Source: a bacterium (GTDB taxonomy: Bacteria > Electryoneota > Electryoneia > Electryoneales > Electryoneaceae). From it: a stretch of 64,000 bases of DNA. A program made the translations under genes and the position numbers. The notes beneath the pieces were generated by a model. That model was not told the DNA's origin, ran no database searches, and worked only from the letters and a program-made list of their open reading frames with translations. Below are positions 27,917 through 36,491 of this stretch, in pieces (the stretch's first letter is position 1; the number at the start of each line of letters is the position of its first letter). The stretch spans positions 1-64,000 of the forward strand of contig JAHLLB010000006.1 of the NCBI GenBank assembly GCA_020444425.1. The letters are read 5' to 3'.

Positions 27917-30712
27917 ATGAAACGAGCTTTGCAACCTGTGGAACCAACCTCTCGCCCCGTGTTGTTGCGTGTGCTGACCGGGTTGTTGTTTCTGCTGCTG
28001 GCCGGAACATTCGCCACGGCAGCGGCGCAGACCGGCAGCATTTTCGGCACCATCACCGACGCTGAAACCGGCGAACCGATTCCGACAGTGAACGTCGTCC
28101 TGCAGGGTACGCACAAGGGCGGAACGACGGACATCGACGGTAATTACATCATCCCGCTGGTCGCGCCGGGCGGGTACGACTTGCGCGCCTCCTACGTCGG
28201 CTACAAGGTTTTCCTGAAGACCGACGTGCAGGTTGAGGCCGGCGAACGAGTCCGTGTTGACCTGCAGCTTGAGCCAACGGTGCTGGCGCTGGGTGAGGAA
28301 ATCGTCATCATCGGCCGGAAGCCGCTGCTGGACGTGGAAGAGACCTCGACGACGCGCATCATCGGCGCTGATGATATCAGCGAATTGGCGGTGGAAAACC
28401 TGGATGATGTGCTCGAGCAGCAGGTAGGTATTGTCCGCGAGAACAACGATATCCACATTCGCGGCGGTCGTGCGGATGAGAACCTGTACATCATCGACAA
28501 CGTGTCGGTGAAAGATCCGATCTCGGGACAGGGACTGGGGATTTACCTGTCGGCAGAGTCGATCAAGCAGCTCGAGGTGATTACCGGCGGGTTCAACGCC
28601 GAGTACGGCCAGGCGATGTCGGGGCTGGTCAACGTTGAGACCAAGGAAGGTGGCGACATCTGGTCCGGTACGTTCTCGACGAAGACCGACAACCTGTCCG
28701 ACTGGCCGGACGGCAACCAGAACACGAACAACGTCGAGTTTTCGCTCGGTGGCCCGGACCCGGTCACCCGTGACCTGTTACCGGCGGTCGGGGTCAACAT
28801 CAAGGGCAAGTCGAGCCTGTTCCTCAACGGGTACGGGTACATCAGCGACACACACCTGCCCTCCGCGGCGACCGAACTGACTCCCCGCGACGAAGGGATG
28901 GAATCGTTCGCGCTGCGTGAAGAGAACAACTACTCGATTCTCGGCAAGTACACGTACAATCCCACTCCGACGCTGAAATTCGCTTACAGCTATGGCCGCA
29001 GCCTGCAGATCAACCAGGCGTATTTCGACGCGATCGTGGAAGACCGCACCTACTTCCCGCTGGAATATCTGCTCATTCTGGACGACTACAACACGGTCAC
29101 CCGCGAGGGGTTGCAGCAGTCGTTCCACGTCAAGCAGACGTTGAACAACACGACGTGGTACGAGTTGACGCTGGGTAATTTCTTCAACCGTGTGCATTCG
29201 GCGGCGGAAGGCAAGCACTGGTCGGAGTATCAGCAGCCGGTCGATCTTGAGCCGGTTCTGTATGAGATCGGTCCATCGGGCGATGTGACGGTCAAATATG
29301 GCGACGGCTTGTGGGACGCGGGCAACGGCGACACGTGGCACGATCACTACAACGACACGTGGCAGCTGCGCGGAAACATAACCAGCCACCTCAGCGACCG
29401 GAACACGTTGAAGGCCGGCCTCGAGTATGAACAGACCAAGCTGCAGCTGTTGAGTATTCACGACCCGTGGATCGCGTCCACCGACTTCGGCGGTGACTTC
29501 GACATGTACCACGCCGTCAGCGAAGCGGGTGCGTTCTTCGTGCAGGACAAGGTTGAGTTCAAGGGCCTGATCGCGAACGTCGGCTTGCGTCTCGACTGGT
29601 GGCGTCCGGGTGAGTACGTAGAGGACGCGATTGACGATCAGGACATCATCACGTTGAGCAACGAAGCCCGGCAGCTGTTTTACGACGAGACCTATGACAT
29701 CATGGGCCGTCGTATCAAGATGCACATGAGTCCGCGCCTGGGTATCAGCCACCCGGTGACGGACAACGACGTGCTGTTCTTCAGCTACGGTCACTTCAGC
29801 CAGCGGCCGAAGTATGCGTACGTGTTCGCCAAGCTGCGGTCGTACAGCCCGAGCACCTACCAGCTCTTCGGCAACCCGAATCTGAACCCGCAGACGACGG
29901 TCGCCTACGAACTTGGCCTGAAGCACCGGTTTACCGGTGACCAGGTGCTTGAGGTGGTGGCGTTCAACAAGGATCTGTTCGATTACGCGACCAGCTTTAA
30001 CGTGAAGAGTACCAACCCACGCCTCGGCAACATCTCCTACTTCCAGTACTTCAACATCGACTATGCGCGTGTGCGCGGTGTTGAGCTTCGTTTCCGAGCA
30101 CGTCAGGGCCGTTACCTGACCGGCAACTTTGATTTCTCGTATCAGATCGCGACCGGCAAGAGTTCCAGCGCGAACGCGGAAATCCAGGCGGCGGCAAACA
30201 CGAGCATCGCGGAGAAGACGCTGGGCGAGGAGTATCTCGCGTGGGACCGTCCGTTCAACGCCAGCTTCACCTTGTGGCTGCGTGTCCCGCAGGATGATTC
30301 GCCGGATTGGTTCGGTTGGTCTGGATGGCCGACAAACTGGGGCGGTAGCATCCGCTGGGAAGGTGGCAGCGGCAAGCGTTACACCGAGTCGGTCCTGAGC
30401 AGCAACGGGCAGGATATTCAGGAAATCGGGCAGCGGTATGGGCTGGTGTCCGAGTTCTGGAATGAGGTGGATGTCCGTTTGTGGAAAGAATGGCAGCTGA
30501 CTCGCGCGACCAGCTTCCGCGTGTTCGGTGAAGTGTTGAACATGTTCGATTACAAGAAACCGACCCAGATCAATCCGTTGACCGGCCGCCCGTACGAGTA
30601 TGGCGATCCGGCGCCGCGGTCCTGGGAGAACGCGTTCGGGAATATCATCGTCGATCCGAGCCGGTATTCGGCACCGCGCCAGGTTTTCCTCGGCGTGTCG
30701 ATGAGGTTCTGA
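27917..30712 (+). CDS. TonB-dependent outer-membrane receptor with carboxypeptidase-regulatory-like domain
   Basis: The 931-aa protein has a signal peptide (ending ATAAAQT). A CarboxypepD_reg-like beta sandwich follows (about 35-115; GSIFGTITDAETGEPIPTVN), then a plug domain with DVLEQQVGIV and IHIRGGRADENLYIID, and a C-terminal beta barrel ending in phenylalanine (VFLGVSMRF). Such receptors import bulky ligands using TonB energy. The N-terminal domain is typical of Bacteroidetes-like SusC/FCB receptors. The ATG at 27917 is preferred over an earlier TTG because it begins a proper signal peptide. Substrate unknown; neighbouring phosphatase hints at phosphorylated organics. Confidence 0.92.
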   Translation: MKRALQPVEPTSRPVLLRVLTGLLFLLLAGTFATAAAQTGSIFGTITDAETGEPIPTVNVVLQGTHKGGTTDIDGNYIIPLVAPGGYDLRASYVGYKVFLKTDVQVEAGERVRVDLQLEPTVLALGEEIVIIGRKPLLDVEETSTTRIIGADDISELAVENLDDVLEQQVGIVRENNDIHIRGGRADENLYIIDNVSVKDPISGQGLGIYLSAESIKQLEVITGGFNAEYGQAMSGLVNVETKEGGDIWSGTFSTKTDNLSDWPDGNQNTNNVEFSLGGPDPVTRDLLPAVGVNIKGKSSLFLNGYGYISDTHLPSAATELTPRDEGMESFALREENNYSILGKYTYNPTPTLKFAYSYGRSLQINQAYFDAIVEDRTYFPLEYLLILDDYNTVTREGLQQSFHVKQTLNNTTWYELTLGNFFNRVHSAAEGKHWSEYQQPVDLEPVLYEIGPSGDVTVKYGDGLWDAGNGDTWHDHYNDTWQLRGNITSHLSDRNTLKAGLEYEQTKLQLLSIHDPWIASTDFGGDFDMYHAVSEAGAFFVQDKVEFKGLIANVGLRLDWWRPGEYVEDAIDDQDIITLSNEARQLFYDETYDIMGRRIKMHMSPRLGISHPVTDNDVLFFSYGHFSQRPKYAYVFAKLRSYSPSTYQLFGNPNLNPQTTVAYELGLKHRFTGDQVLEVVAFNKDLFDYATSFNVKSTNPRLGNISYFQYFNIDYARVRGVELRFRARQGRYLTGNFDFSYQIATGKSSSANAEIQAAANTSIAEKTLGEEYLAWDRPFNASFTLWLRVPQDDSPDWFGWSGWPTNWGGSIRWEGGSGKRYTESVLSSNGQDIQEIGQRYGLVSEFWNEVDVRLWKEWQLTRATSFRVFGEVLNMFDYKKPTQINPLTGRPYEYGDPAPRSWENAFGNIIVDPSRYSAPRQVFLGVSMRF

Positions 30713-30719
30713 ACCGACA

Positions 30720-30749
30720 GGTGTGAGGTATGAGGTTTGAGGTGTGAGG
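30720..30749. repeat. Short tandem repeat, GAGGTGT (7 nt)
   Basis: About four copies of the same heptamer as at 7500 begin 8 bases after the receptor stop codon. Confidence 0.8.
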
Positions 30750-30811
30750 AAAAGACACCAAGGACCTGATATTCGTTTCGTAAACTGGTTTTGGTTACGT
30801 GAAGCGAAGTG

Positions 30812-31903
30812 ATGCGTAAACACATGAAAATACTGGTTGCCGTCGCCGTTCTGATCGCCTTTGTGCCGCTGGCACATGGACAGGAACTGTTCCAGATCCT
30901 CGGCGGACAACGTGTCGGCACCTCGGCGATGACCTTCCTCAAGATTCCGGTCGGAGCACGAGCGGAAGCGATGGGCGGGGCGTATGTCGCGGTGGCAAAC
31001 GATCCATTTGCGATGTTCTGGAATCCGGCCGGCATTGCTCAGATCGGCACGCGTTGGCAGGGCAAGTACGTCATTGATCCAGGCAAGGCACCGGAGGGGG
31101 TGAAAGCCCCACCGAGCACGCTGCAGCGGCTGTTCACCGGTGATCGGGCCATCGGCATGGTCCGGAACAACTGGATCGCGGAGATCAGCTACGACGCGCT
31201 GACGTACACTCAGCCGTTGCCGATCGGTACCCTCGGCATCATGGCGGCCAGTTTGACCACGGCTGACATGGAAATTACCACCGAGTACCATCCGGACGGC
31301 ACCGGCGACTATTTCAGCTACAGCGACATGTTGCTCGGTGTGGGTTACGGCCTGGCGATGACGGACAACTTCAGCTTCGGTGTGACTGCGAAGTATGCGC
31401 GCGAAGTGTTGGCCGACACGCAGATGGACAACGTGATGCTCGATCTCGGCACCTATTACTGGACCGGGTGGCGGGATCTGCGACTCGCGGTGGCGTTAAT
31501 GAACTTCGGCCCGAACACGAAACCGGACGGGACCTACCGGACGGTGGACGCTGAGGGTGACGAGTTCGAGAAGGACTTCAACGCGTACAGCCCGCCGGTG
31601 GAATTCCGTCTCGGCGCGGCCTATTCGCCGATTGCGATCGATCAGCACAAGCTGCTGGTGTCGATGCAGCTGAACCACCCGATCGACAACGCGGAAAACC
31701 TGAAACTCGGCGCGGAGTATGGGTTTGCCGGGATGATGTTCCTGCGTGGCGGGTACAAGCTTAACACGGATGAAGATCGTTACACGTTCGGCGCGGGTGT
31801 ACGTGTGCCGGTGGGCAATGTCGCCCTGAGTGCGGATTACAGCTACACCGACTTCGGCATTCTTGACCAGAGCCAGCGATTCAGCCTGGGGCTGACGTTC
31901 TGA
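30812..31903 (+). CDS. PorV/PorQ-family outer-membrane protein
   Basis: This 363-aa predicted outer-membrane barrel has a signal peptide (ending PLAHGQ). Its family N-terminus includes FLKIPVGARAEAMGGAYVAV and DPFAMFWNPAGIA, as in PorV and related UPF0164/FadL-like proteins. It ends in an aromatic residue (FSLGLTF). PorV shuttles cargo with C-terminal sorting domains in type IX secretion, so its place in a locus with such cargo fits. An ATG at 30824 is a possible alternative start. It overlaps the next gene by one base (TGATGG). Confidence 0.88.
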   Translation: MRKHMKILVAVAVLIAFVPLAHGQELFQILGGQRVGTSAMTFLKIPVGARAEAMGGAYVAVANDPFAMFWNPAGIAQIGTRWQGKYVIDPGKAPEGVKAPPSTLQRLFTGDRAIGMVRNNWIAEISYDALTYTQPLPIGTLGIMAASLTTADMEITTEYHPDGTGDYFSYSDMLLGVGYGLAMTDNFSFGVTAKYAREVLADTQMDNVMLDLGTYYWTGWRDLRLAVALMNFGPNTKPDGTYRTVDAEGDEFEKDFNAYSPPVEFRLGAAYSPIAIDQHKLLVSMQLNHPIDNAENLKLGAEYGFAGMMFLRGGYKLNTDEDRYTFGAGVRVPVGNVALSADYSYTDFGILDQSQRFSLGLTF

Positions 31904-33492
31904 TGGAATCGAACATGAACCACTTCTTGAAGTTTTCGACCCTGACGCTGCTCTTCGCCGGCCTGCTGCTGTCTGGTTGCGTGGATGAACCGGACCTGCC
32001 GACGAGCCTCAACAATTCGGATGATTTCGGCGCCAATGACACGTCGTTTGTCCGTGTCGCGCCGGATTGGAGCAACGGGCAGGGATACGACTGGGAAAAC
32101 CCGGGCGAGATCCATATCGCGCGTGACGGGTACATGTACGTCGCGGACGAGAAGGACGGCGGCCGCGTCACTCGCATGAAGCTGGACGGATCGATCGTGG
32201 ACCGGTCGTTGTTCCAGGACGTGATCGACACGACCGGGCGTGCACCGGTGGGGCTGGGCCAGTGCTCGAAGCTGAATCTGTACATGGTTGACGGGTCGGA
32301 CAACATCTACGCCCGCAACACAGCAGTAGAACACTTCGGGATTGAGGAGATCGTTGTTTCGTTTGAAATGATCGACCTGCGCACCGGTGACCGTTACACC
32401 ATCGACAACAGCCGGCCGGTGTACGAACAGTTGCTGGACCTCGTCATGGATGGTGTCGACAGCCTCGGGACCGACTACAATTCGGTCGTGACCACCTCGG
32501 ACCCGGACACGTTGGCGCGTTATGAACGCGAGTATGTTTTCCTCGCCGATACAACAGGTGATCATCCCAGCCAGTTTACCGATGTGGACGGCGGCCCGGC
32601 TGGTGAAGAGATCATCTACGTTGCCGATCAGGGCAATGATCGTGTTGTCCGGTATCAGATCGCGACCTCGCGGGTGCTGTTCCTGAACGATGGCAGCGTG
32701 GCGTATGCCTACGCTGGCCTGTACATCGACGATACGGTGGAATTCGGGTCGGGGCAGGTGTCGACGAACAACCCGACCAGCATCGTCACCACCGGCAGCG
32801 GCACCAGCACGCGGCTGTATTTCACCCAGGTGGACGGCAATTTCCTGTTCCAGCGGCTGCGGCCTGCCGGCGATTCATGGCAGTTTGATGTCGCGGCCAG
32901 CGGGGACGGTCCGCCGTTGATCGAGCTCGATTACTTCGGCGCGCCGGTTGGAGTCGCGGTGGGCGAGAGCGACGAGTACGGCCTGGGATTGATCTACGTC
33001 GCGGATTCGTTGCAGAACCGGGTGACGGCATTCTACTCTGGTGGGGCGACGTTCCGGCATGTGGCTGCGGAGACCGAGCTGGTGGATCTCGAACCGGGTG
33101 AGTACATCGTGGACGCGCTCGACGCCCTCGGGATCGACTGGTATCCGGACCTCAACCAGGATCTGATCGGGTATTATTCCGGTGAAACAGTTGACGTTGA
33201 GGTGGCGGCAGGCCAGACCATTGCCGAGGCGGTTGCGGCGGCGGGGTACGAGTTCGACTCGCTGTTGAACCCGGATCTCAACCCGGACGCGACGGTGGTG
33301 GAGGCGACGGTGATCAGTGTCCGAATCCCGATTGCGACCACAGTCGAGGTTTCACTGCCGACCCTGGACAAGCCGCGCGGGGTGGCGACACGGGACGGTG
33401 TGGTCTACATCAGTGACTCCGGCCACAACCGGATTGTGCGTTACAGCCGCAGCGACTCGGACAGCTACATCCCGAACGATCCGAACTACTAG
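31903..33492 (+). CDS. Predicted lipoprotein with NHL-like beta-propeller repeats
   Basis: The 529-aa protein has a lipobox LLLSGC followed by VDEPDLPT. Repeated segments of the form GEIHIARDGYMYVADEKDG, EEIIYVADQGNDRVVRYQ, GLIYVADSLQNRVTAFY and GVVYISDSGHNRIVRYS match NHL-type propeller blades. Between blades lies a non-propeller stretch (about 395-475) with two tandem similar pieces (YPDLNQDLIGYYSGETV and FDSLLNPDLNPDATVVE). It is coupled to the PorV-like gene and ends the operon. A surface-exposed binding role is inferred. Confidence 0.85.
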   Translation: MESNMNHFLKFSTLTLLFAGLLLSGCVDEPDLPTSLNNSDDFGANDTSFVRVAPDWSNGQGYDWENPGEIHIARDGYMYVADEKDGGRVTRMKLDGSIVDRSLFQDVIDTTGRAPVGLGQCSKLNLYMVDGSDNIYARNTAVEHFGIEEIVVSFEMIDLRTGDRYTIDNSRPVYEQLLDLVMDGVDSLGTDYNSVVTTSDPDTLARYEREYVFLADTTGDHPSQFTDVDGGPAGEEIIYVADQGNDRVVRYQIATSRVLFLNDGSVAYAYAGLYIDDTVEFGSGQVSTNNPTSIVTTGSGTSTRLYFTQVDGNFLFQRLRPAGDSWQFDVAASGDGPPLIELDYFGAPVGVAVGESDEYGLGLIYVADSLQNRVTAFYSGGATFRHVAAETELVDLEPGEYIVDALDALGIDWYPDLNQDLIGYYSGETVDVEVAAGQTIAEAVAAAGYEFDSLLNPDLNPDATVVEATVISVRIPIATTVEVSLPTLDKPRGVATRDGVVYISDSGHNRIVRYSRSDSDSYIPNDPNY

Positions 33493-33526
33493 GCGATGGG
33501 CTGCGGGCTGCGGTCGGCGGCAACAG

Positions 33527-33590
33527 ACCACTGACCACTGACCACTGAGTACTGAGTACTGAGTACTGAGTACTGAGTACTGAGTACTGA
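33527..33590. repeat. Short tandem repeat, GACCACT/GAGTACT (7 nt)
   Basis: About three GACCACT units are followed by six GAGTACT units. Together with the arrays at 33650 and 33767 it makes most of the 359-bp gap before the DUF819 gene non-coding repeat. Confidence 0.9.
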
Positions 33591-33607
33591 AAACTGTCTT
33601 TTCACCT

Positions 33608-33640
33608 CCCCGGCTTGCGTACAGGCCGGGGTTTGGTTTA
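33608..33640 (+). terminator. Rho-independent terminator of the envelope operon
   Basis: CCCCGGC and GCCGGGG form a 7-bp GC-rich stem around a 10-nt loop, followed by TTTGGTTTA. It lies between two heptamer arrays, about 115 nt after the lipoprotein stop. Confidence 0.65.
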
Positions 33641-33649
33641 CTTCGGGGA

Positions 33650-33747
33650 GGCCACAGGCTACAGGCCACAGGCCACAGGCCACAGGCTATAGGCTATGGG
33701 CTATGGGCTATGGGCCATTGGCGATAGGCCATGTGCTGTGGGCCTGA
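33650..33747. repeat. Short tandem repeat, GGCCACA/GGCTATG (7 nt, about 14 copies)
   Basis: Fourteen degenerate heptamers follow one another in phase, drifting from GGCCACA through GGCTATA to GGCTATG and GGCCATT. Neighbouring units resemble one another, as expected if the array grew by local slippage. Confidence 0.9.
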
Positions 33748-33766
33748 GGCGAACAAACCAACAGAC

Positions 33767-33833
33767 AACCGAATACCGAGTACCGACAACCGAGTACCGA
33801 CAACCGAGTACCGACAACCGATTACCGACAACT
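33767..33833. repeat. Short tandem repeat, TACCGAC/AACCGAG (7 nt, alternating)
   Basis: About nine heptamers alternate between TACCGAC and AACCGAG, giving a 14-nt higher-order unit. The array ends 18 bases before the DUF819 start codon and would lie in its 5' leader. Confidence 0.9.
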
Positions 33834-33851
33834 AACACTGACCGGACTCAC

Positions 33852-35039
33852 ATGCACGACGCCCTGATTCATTCCGACGCCGGCATTTTGTTTGTCCTCG
33901 CGGCCAACGCTGCCCTGTGGTTCTTCCTCGAAAAACGCACCGGCTGGAAGCTGTTCAACTTCATGCCGCCGTTGATCTTCATCTACCTGCTGCCGGCGGT
34001 GTTCAGCAACACCGGCCTGATCTCCGGGCACTCGGAGGTGTACGGCTGGATGGGGGACAACATCCTGCCGATGTTTCTTGTGCTGCTGATGCTGGATGTT
34101 GACCTCAAGGCGACGGTCAAGGTGATGGGCAAAGGTGTGTGGGTGATGCTGATCGGCACGCTCGGTGTCGTCATCGGCGCACCGATCGGGTTTCTCGCGG
34201 TCTCGCACTGGCTGCCAAGCGAAACGTGGATGGGCTACGCGATCCTGAGTGGGTCGTGGATCGGCGGCACGGGTAACATGGCGGCGGTGCAGAACGCCAT
34301 TGACCCGACCGGCGAGTTGACCGGCGGGCTGTTCGGGCTGGCGGTGATCGCGGACAATGTGGTGTACCTGGTCTGGCTGCCGTTGCTGCTGAACCTGAAA
34401 CGTTTGGCGCCGATCTTCCACAAATTTACCGGCGTCACCGACCAGCACCTGGACAAGATGAAGGCGGCGGCGCAGGAGATGGTGGTCGAGAAGGGCAAGC
34501 CGGCGATGCGTGACTACCTCTACCTGATTGCGATCGGGATGGGGGCGACATGGCTTGCGGCGACATTGTCGAATTTGCTGCCGGTGGTCGAGCCGGTGCT
34601 GACGCCGGGGACGTACAAGATCCTGCTGGTAACCACGTTCGGCATCGCGCTGTCCTTCAGCCCGGCGAAGAAGATCCCGGGGTCGCACGAAATCGCGATG
34701 GCGCTGGTGTACCTGTTTGTCAGCCGCATGGGGGCCAAGACCGACGTCAGCGGGCTGGCCGGAATGGCGATTCCGTTTGTCGCGGGCGCGTACATCTGGA
34801 TCTTCATCCACGGCGCGTTTATCTTGTTCGCGGCGAAGCTGTTCAAGATCGATGTGCACACGAGTGCGATTGCCAGCGCGGCGAATATCGGCGGGGCGGC
34901 GTCTGCGCCGATTGTCGCGTCCTTCCACGACGAACGGCTGGTGCCGGTCTCGATCCTGATGGCGTTGATCGGCTACGCGGTGGGGAACTACGCGAGTCTG
35001 CTGCTGGTGCGGCCGCTGCTTATGTTAGTGGCGGGATAG
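33852..35039 (+). CDS. DUF819-family integral membrane protein
   Basis: This 395-aa polytopic protein has roughly ten to eleven hydrophobic segments. Its features include LYLPAVF-like early helices, WIGGTGNMAAVQNAIDP in the middle and HTSAIASAANIGGAASAPIVA near the end, typical of the DUF819 (YjcL-like) family, whose transport function is not established. A longer frame extends upstream through a tandem repeat and is not credible. The ATG at 33852 begins the conserved region, although no strong ribosome site is visible. An AT-rich two-gene islet follows 46 bp downstream. Confidence 0.87.
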   Translation: MHDALIHSDAGILFVLAANAALWFFLEKRTGWKLFNFMPPLIFIYLLPAVFSNTGLISGHSEVYGWMGDNILPMFLVLLMLDVDLKATVKVMGKGVWVMLIGTLGVVIGAPIGFLAVSHWLPSETWMGYAILSGSWIGGTGNMAAVQNAIDPTGELTGGLFGLAVIADNVVYLVWLPLLLNLKRLAPIFHKFTGVTDQHLDKMKAAAQEMVVEKGKPAMRDYLYLIAIGMGATWLAATLSNLLPVVEPVLTPGTYKILLVTTFGIALSFSPAKKIPGSHEIAMALVYLFVSRMGAKTDVSGLAGMAIPFVAGAYIWIFIHGAFILFAAKLFKIDVHTSAIASAANIGGAASAPIVASFHDERLVPVSILMALIGYAVGNYASLLLVRPLLMLVAG

Positions 35040-35085
35040 GGATTAGACAGAACTCAGTCGTAACCTTGGATAGAAAGGTAAGAAG

Positions 35086-35487
35086 ATGAATGTTACTACA
35101 ATATTTCCAAACAATCGTTCAATGATTGCGCACGAAGCTGTTAACCGTGTTTTAAGTAAAATAATTCCGGATTGGATAGATACAAAGATAGAAAGACAGT
35201 ATTCAACGGTAGATATTATTGCTTTAGATTCTATTAAGTACGCTGAAATGTTGATAATGGATATATCTGACAGAGAATTAGATATATATTATCAATTAGG
35301 CTATGCTCACGCTTTGATGAAAAATACAATCATGATCAAAAATCTAAAGTCGGACGTTGAAATACCAGTAGATATAGAAGGATATGTTATTCTTATTTAT
35401 GACGAAGAAAATACAACTAAATTTGAGATTAATTTATCGAATGCGATTAATAAATATATTTCTAACATGGGGAGGATACAACAATGA
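35086..35487 (+). CDS. Nucleoside-deoxyribosyltransferase/TIR-like fold protein with altered active site
   Basis: This 133-aa product is encoded in very AT-rich DNA, unlike its neighbours. It looks like a diverged paralogue of the next gene. Both share a strand-helix pattern with an A-[ED]-[MI]-L/I-I-x-DISD motif, then [DN]-[IV]-[YF]-Y-[QE]-LG-[YM]-A, then K-x-x-I and a P-V-D-I-x-x-[YF] strand. In the deoxyribosyltransferase fold the glutamate of this YELG-type motif is the nucleophile; here it is Gln70. The protein is therefore probably catalytically impaired and may regulate or partner the next protein. GAAAGG lies 10 bases upstream of the ATG. ATGA overlap with the next gene. Confidence 0.7.
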   Translation: MNVTTIFPNNRSMIAHEAVNRVLSKIIPDWIDTKIERQYSTVDIIALDSIKYAEMLIMDISDRELDIYYQLGYAHALMKNTIMIKNLKSDVEIPVDIEGYVILIYDEENTTKFEINLSNAINKYISNMGRIQQ

Positions 35488-36128
35488 AAACGCGGAAATG
35501 TTTTGTAGTAATGCCATTTAATTCTAAATTGCATTATTTTTATTTGTTTATAAAAGAGTATGTAGAGAAAAAATATGATATCACGGTAGAAAGAGGTGAT
35601 ACTAAGATATTAACAAAGCCTATGATGGATAAAATACGTGAAAGTGTTCAATCTGCTGATATAATTATAGGAGATATATCGGATAAAAATCCGAATGTTT
35701 TTTACGAGCTAGGGATGGCTTATATGATGAAGAAAAAAATTATATATATTACTAGCGAAGACCCGGCAAGTGCTCCAGTAGATATTAGACAATTTGAATT
35801 TATTAAATATGATTTAGAAAATGATAAAACGTTTTGTCGTGATCTTGATAAAGTGATAGGAGGAATATTGAGTGAGAGTTTTGATGAATATTATAAAAAA
35901 GCAATTATTATATTAGATCAATTCAATAAAGATTCGCGGTCGAGGCATGCCGAGGCAGGAAAAACAGAATTTGTGAAAAGAATAGCTAGAATAGATGCTA
36001 CACAGGGTTTACCATCTCTTGATAACTTTAGTGAATTAGAGAATAGGCTTTTACCAGCAATTGTAGCTGAATCCTCTGATACAGAGACAATGAGTGGAAT
36101 TGTTGAGTGGATTAATCGGGAAAGATAG
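35484..36128 (+). CDS. Nucleoside-deoxyribosyltransferase/TIR-like protein with C-terminal helical domain
   Basis: The 214-aa protein starts with CFVVMPF, followed by SADIIIGDISDKNPNVFYEL (53-76), then GMAYMMKKKIIYIT and APVDIRQFEFIKYD. This is the arrangement of a large family annotated as nucleoside 2-deoxyribosyltransferase-like or TIR-like. Glu75 in the YELG motif is intact. Residues about 135-214 form an extra helical part without a recognised motif. AT-rich codon use marks transfer from another genome. The family is frequent near defence genes, so nucleotide or NAD cleavage is plausible but unproven. A bare metabolic enzyme is the alternative. Confidence 0.72.
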   Translation: MKTRKCFVVMPFNSKLHYFYLFIKEYVEKKYDITVERGDTKILTKPMMDKIRESVQSADIIIGDISDKNPNVFYELGMAYMMKKKIIYITSEDPASAPVDIRQFEFIKYDLENDKTFCRDLDKVIGGILSESFDEYYKKAIIILDQFNKDSRSRHAEAGKTEFVKRIARIDATQGLPSLDNFSELENRLLPAIVAESSDTETMSGIVEWINRER

Positions 36129-36235
36129 TTTTTACATTTAAACATAAGGCACTGGCCGCAGGATGGAGCGGGGGAAGGAGGCTCTGTCCGGGTAACCATG
36201 GATAGGCTGCCATGCACGACATCGGGGGTTTGTTT

Positions 36236-36487
36236 ATGATGGACTTCATTTTCTGGGGATCGGCGATTCTGGTCGCGTTGGCGTTGTTTTTCTTCGTGAT
36301 CGCGCCGTTGATCTTCAGTTCCGCCAAGGTGGTATCGATGTACGCCGGGCTGCCGTTGCTGGCGTTGGCGTTGATCGTCGTTGGCTATAAGGTCGGCGGA
36401 CCGGTGGGCTGGGTGATTGTGATCGCTGGTGTCGGGGTTGGGATCTACTCGTACATCTACTTTAAGGAGAAGTTGTACGAGGAATGA
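36236..36487 (+). CDS. Small integral membrane protein
   Basis: This 83-aa protein is almost entirely hydrophobic, with three predicted membrane segments: FIFWGSAILVALALFFFVIA, VVSMYAGLPLLALALIVVGY and GWVIVIAGVGVGIYSYIYF. A short charged tail ends it. An in-frame ATG at 36212 would add eight residues; GGGGG seven bases before the ATG at 36236 favours the shorter form. GC content has returned to the chromosomal level, so it flanks rather than belongs to the AT-rich islet. No family recognised. Confidence 0.65.
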   Translation: MMDFIFWGSAILVALALFFFVIAPLIFSSAKVVSMYAGLPLLALALIVVGYKVGGPVGWVIVIAGVGVGIYSYIYFKEKLYEE

Positions 36488-36491
36488 AGAT

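Noticed and set aside
28778-31291. An 837-residue antisense frame across the TonB receptor and PorV genes
   Set aside because: It crosses two well-supported plus-strand genes and shows no recognised domain; long antisense frames are common in this GC-rich DNA.
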